This document shows positions 61,291 through 64,000 of a DNA stretch of 64,000 bases, one piece after another. This stretch comes from Aquanectria penicillioides (lineage: Eukaryota; Ascomycota; Sordariomycetes; Hypocreales; Nectriaceae): contig PYIU01000003.1 of the NCBI GenBank assembly GCA_003415625.1, positions 1,922,001 through 1,986,000 on the forward strand, read 5' to 3'. The notes below the pieces were generated by a model, which worked only from the letters and a program-made list of their open reading frames with translations, was not told the DNA's origin and did not search any database. The translations under genes were made by a program, and so were the position numbers. How positions within the stretch are numbered: the first letter of the stretch is position 1; each line of letters starts with the position of its first letter.

Positions 61291-64000
61291 ATAGTTTATT
61301 TATTCTATTATAAATAATATTAAAAGTAATAGTCTTAATAATAAAACTATTATACTACTTATCTTATAGTTATACTAAAAGGCATATATATAGGCTTTAT
61401 AGTTATATTAGAATTAATAGCTTAGCTATAAGTAATAATTAATTGTATATTAAACTTTATTTAACTTATATCTTAAGACTACTATAATAATAGATCCTAA
61501 GGTATAAATATACTTATAGATTATTAATCTCTATTTAAAAGATATAAAAGCCAACTATTTAAGAGTATTATTTATTATATAATTTATATATATAATAAAT
61601 GCCTTTAAATTAAAAGAAAGATTACTATTTATAATAATAAAAACTAAAGTTAAATTCTTAATATTTATTTTATATTTACTTTATTTATTAATTATTTTTA
61701 TTTATTTTATATAATTATAATATTTAGCTATTAGCTTTTAAATTTTTAATAAAATTCTTAAATTTTTATATAAATCTATAGATTTCCTTATTATTTCCTT
61801 TTAATTCTATATAATTTTAATAGAATTTAGCTAGCCTAATAGCTATTAGTATTAGTATATAGAATATTAAAAATATAATTAATTAAATAAATTATTAATA
61901 TTAATAATAGCAAAAGAGAATTCTTTTTTATTAAAAGCTAACTTTAATAGCTTAATTGCTAATTTCTTTATTGCATTATTAAGCTTATAGCACTTAAAGG
62001 AGCTAGCTGCTATAGCCTTATTAAATTACTTCTTTTCTAAAAGAAAGTTATTAATAGGCTATAAATTTATATATTAATATATTGCATTATTTGCCTAAAG
62101 TATTAATAAAGGCGCCTATTTTAATAGGCTAAAAGTAAATATATAAAATAGTTAATTGCCTTTAGCTAATCTATTCTAAAAGAGTTTAGATTTAACTTAA
62201 GCTATAATAGTTTTAATTAGCTTAGCTTTATTAGCTATTAAAAGAGCTATTAATTTAATTTTTTTTGCTTTTACTATTTAAACTATTAATTCTTTAATTT
62301 TATTATTCTAGCTATTACTAATAGTATTAAAGTAAGTAATTAAATTATTAAAAGTAAAGATATTAATAGCTTATTCCTTAATTTTATTAGTAACTTTATA
62401 GAATTTAATATTAGTAAATTTAATATTAGCCTTAAGCTACTCCTTAAGTTAAGTAACTTTATTCTTTAAAATTTTAATTTTAATTATAGCTTAATAGGCA
62501 CTAATAGCTATATTAATTATAATAGCTTCTATAATAAATAAGTTATTTTTAATAGAGTAATTATATTAATTTAATATATTAATATCTATTAAATAACTAT
62601 ATCCTATAGTAATAAAGTATTTAATAGCTAAAGTATTAGTTATACTATAAGGATTAATAAAAACTATAGCTATTGCTTTTTTCTTTTTAAGCAGCTTAAT
62701 TATAAAGTGCTAGTAGTTTCTTTAAAACTTATTGTATTTACTATTTTAATAAAAGGTAAAGGCATTTATAGTAGTAATTTTAATATATTAAATAAGGCTA
62801 AATTTTACTTTAAAAGGCTTAAATTTAATGCTAGTCTTTTTATTAATTTAATTATAATACTAATTAATAACTTTCTTGCATTTAATAAAAAGGTCTATTA
62901 AAGAGTAGGATTTATTAGGTTTACTGCTAAAAGTACCCTTTAGGCTATAAAGCTAAAAGTTATAAGTAAGGCAAATAAATATATTATCTTGCCTTTAGCT
63001 CTTTAGCCTATTAATTAATTTACTTAAAAGATAGTAGTTACTATAAATTATAGTGCTTTTAGTATTAATTTTATTATTCTTTAACTCTATTACTTTTATT
63101 AATTTATTATATTTATAGTAAGCTAAATCCTTATTTATAGAAATGTTTACCTTTTATTTAAATTTTTTATAAATGCTAATAGTTAAAGCAATAAGATTTT
63201 AATTTGCATTTTAAGCATTTAAATCCCTTTTGCTATATTAAATAGAAGTCTTTTCTCTTAAGGTCTTTTTGCTAATACTTTTTTTGCTATATTTAGTATA
63301 TTCTTTATTAATTACTATAACCTTTTTATTATCTTTTTTATCTTTATTTTCTATTTTATTATTTAAAGATAAAAACTTTTAATTTTAATTTAAATTCCCT
63401 TTTTTCTTTATTTATATTAATATATTTATATTATCCTAAAGTTATTATATATTAGTATTTAAGTCTTTATTAAAAAGGCTAATATTATTATTAATATAAT
63501 TGCAATTAATAATAAAGTTATAGATAGATTCTATTAGATTATTATCTTCTATTAAAAATACTATAATTAATAATATTATAGTATTAAAATTATTAATATT
63601 AATATTAAATTTATTGCTACTATTATTATAAGTATTAATAAGCCTATTATATCTATTAAATAATATTTAGTGCCTATTTAAAAGTTTAAATAAAATATTA
63701 TTATAAAAGACTTTATATTTATTAAAGAAAGATTAATTAATATAGTTTTTAATAAATTAATTAATAGATTTATGCTTTTTTTTAATAAAATAAGCTTTAT
63801 ATATATTATTTTATTACTTAATTTACTAATATATAGCAATAAGTTCTATATTACTATTAGCTAATAGTAAAAAGTCTAAAGCTAAAGGGGCTTAAGCTAT
63901 AAAGAAATGCTAAAATTAATAGAAAAGGAGCTAAAATTAGTAATAAAGGTACTAAATTTAATATAGTAAGTATTAAGCTAGCTATTATATAAATATTTAC
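61291..64000. other. Unassigned RIP-degraded AT-rich sequence to the window end
   Basis: 2.7 kb of TA-dominated, stop-rich sequence without a clear match to the LINE, LTR or SINE units. The composition and the absence of any long frame suggest another RIP-hit transposon. A 64-codon open stretch at 62,707-62,901 has no recognisable motif. I could not assign a class or orientation. Confidence 0.45.

Noticed and set aside
62707..62901. 64-codon plus-strand frame in the right AT block
   Set aside because: AT-rich composition and no motif; a frame of this length is expected by chance in a tract where stops are locally sparse.

Overview
The window looks like a chromosome segment of a filamentous ascomycete, most likely a Sordariomycete. 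I do not assign a species. The signs are short spliceosomal introns (about 50-170 nt) with GTANGT-type donors and CTAAC/CTAAT branch points, typical filamentous-fungal proteins, and a 31-kb block of extremely TA-rich, stop-riddled repeats that looks like repeat-induced point mutation (RIP).

The window has two compartments. Positions 1 to about 33,020 form a balanced-composition, gene-bearing half. From left to right it holds: a C2H2 zinc-finger/fungal-TF-domain regulator cut by the left edge (-); a CDC25-type Ras exchange factor (+) whose catalytic domain carries three apparent single-base frameshifts; a small conserved fungal orphan protein (-); a Zn2Cys6 transcription factor (+); the SAGA subunit Sgf73 (+); a wrecked mitochondrial/peroxisomal carrier pseudogene (+); a NOSIP-type RING protein (-); taffazin (+); the cyclin-dependent kinase Pho85 (-); a septin-type P-loop GTPase with a probable C-terminal membrane anchor (+); and a PRXL2/AhpC-TSA-like protein (-). 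The last five form two divergent and two convergent pairs. They are unrelated housekeeping functions (protein modification, cardiolipin remodelling, nutrient/cell-cycle signalling, a membrane GTPase, redox) and not a pathway cluster. Two very long gene-free stretches (1.55-7.9 kb and 13.8-18.7 kb) lie upstream of regulatory genes.

From about 33,030 to 64,000 the sequence is a RIP-degraded graveyard of nested retrotransposons, with no intact gene found. I could reconstruct it from repeat matches and target-site duplications. A Copia-sized LTR element (34,136-46,552; 210-bp LTRs, 5-bp TSD AAAAT) sits in an old LINE fragment and itself contains a full-length antisense LINE (35,007-41,626). A second LINE (starting about 47,481) is split by a third full-length LINE (51,112-57,758), which landed in its reverse-transcriptase catalytic box, and by a tRNA-headed SINE (59,873-60,459). 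The SINE shares its 3' tail and 14-bp TSD length with the LINEs, so LINE and SINE look like an autonomous/non-autonomous pair. I regard that as the most interesting system in the window.
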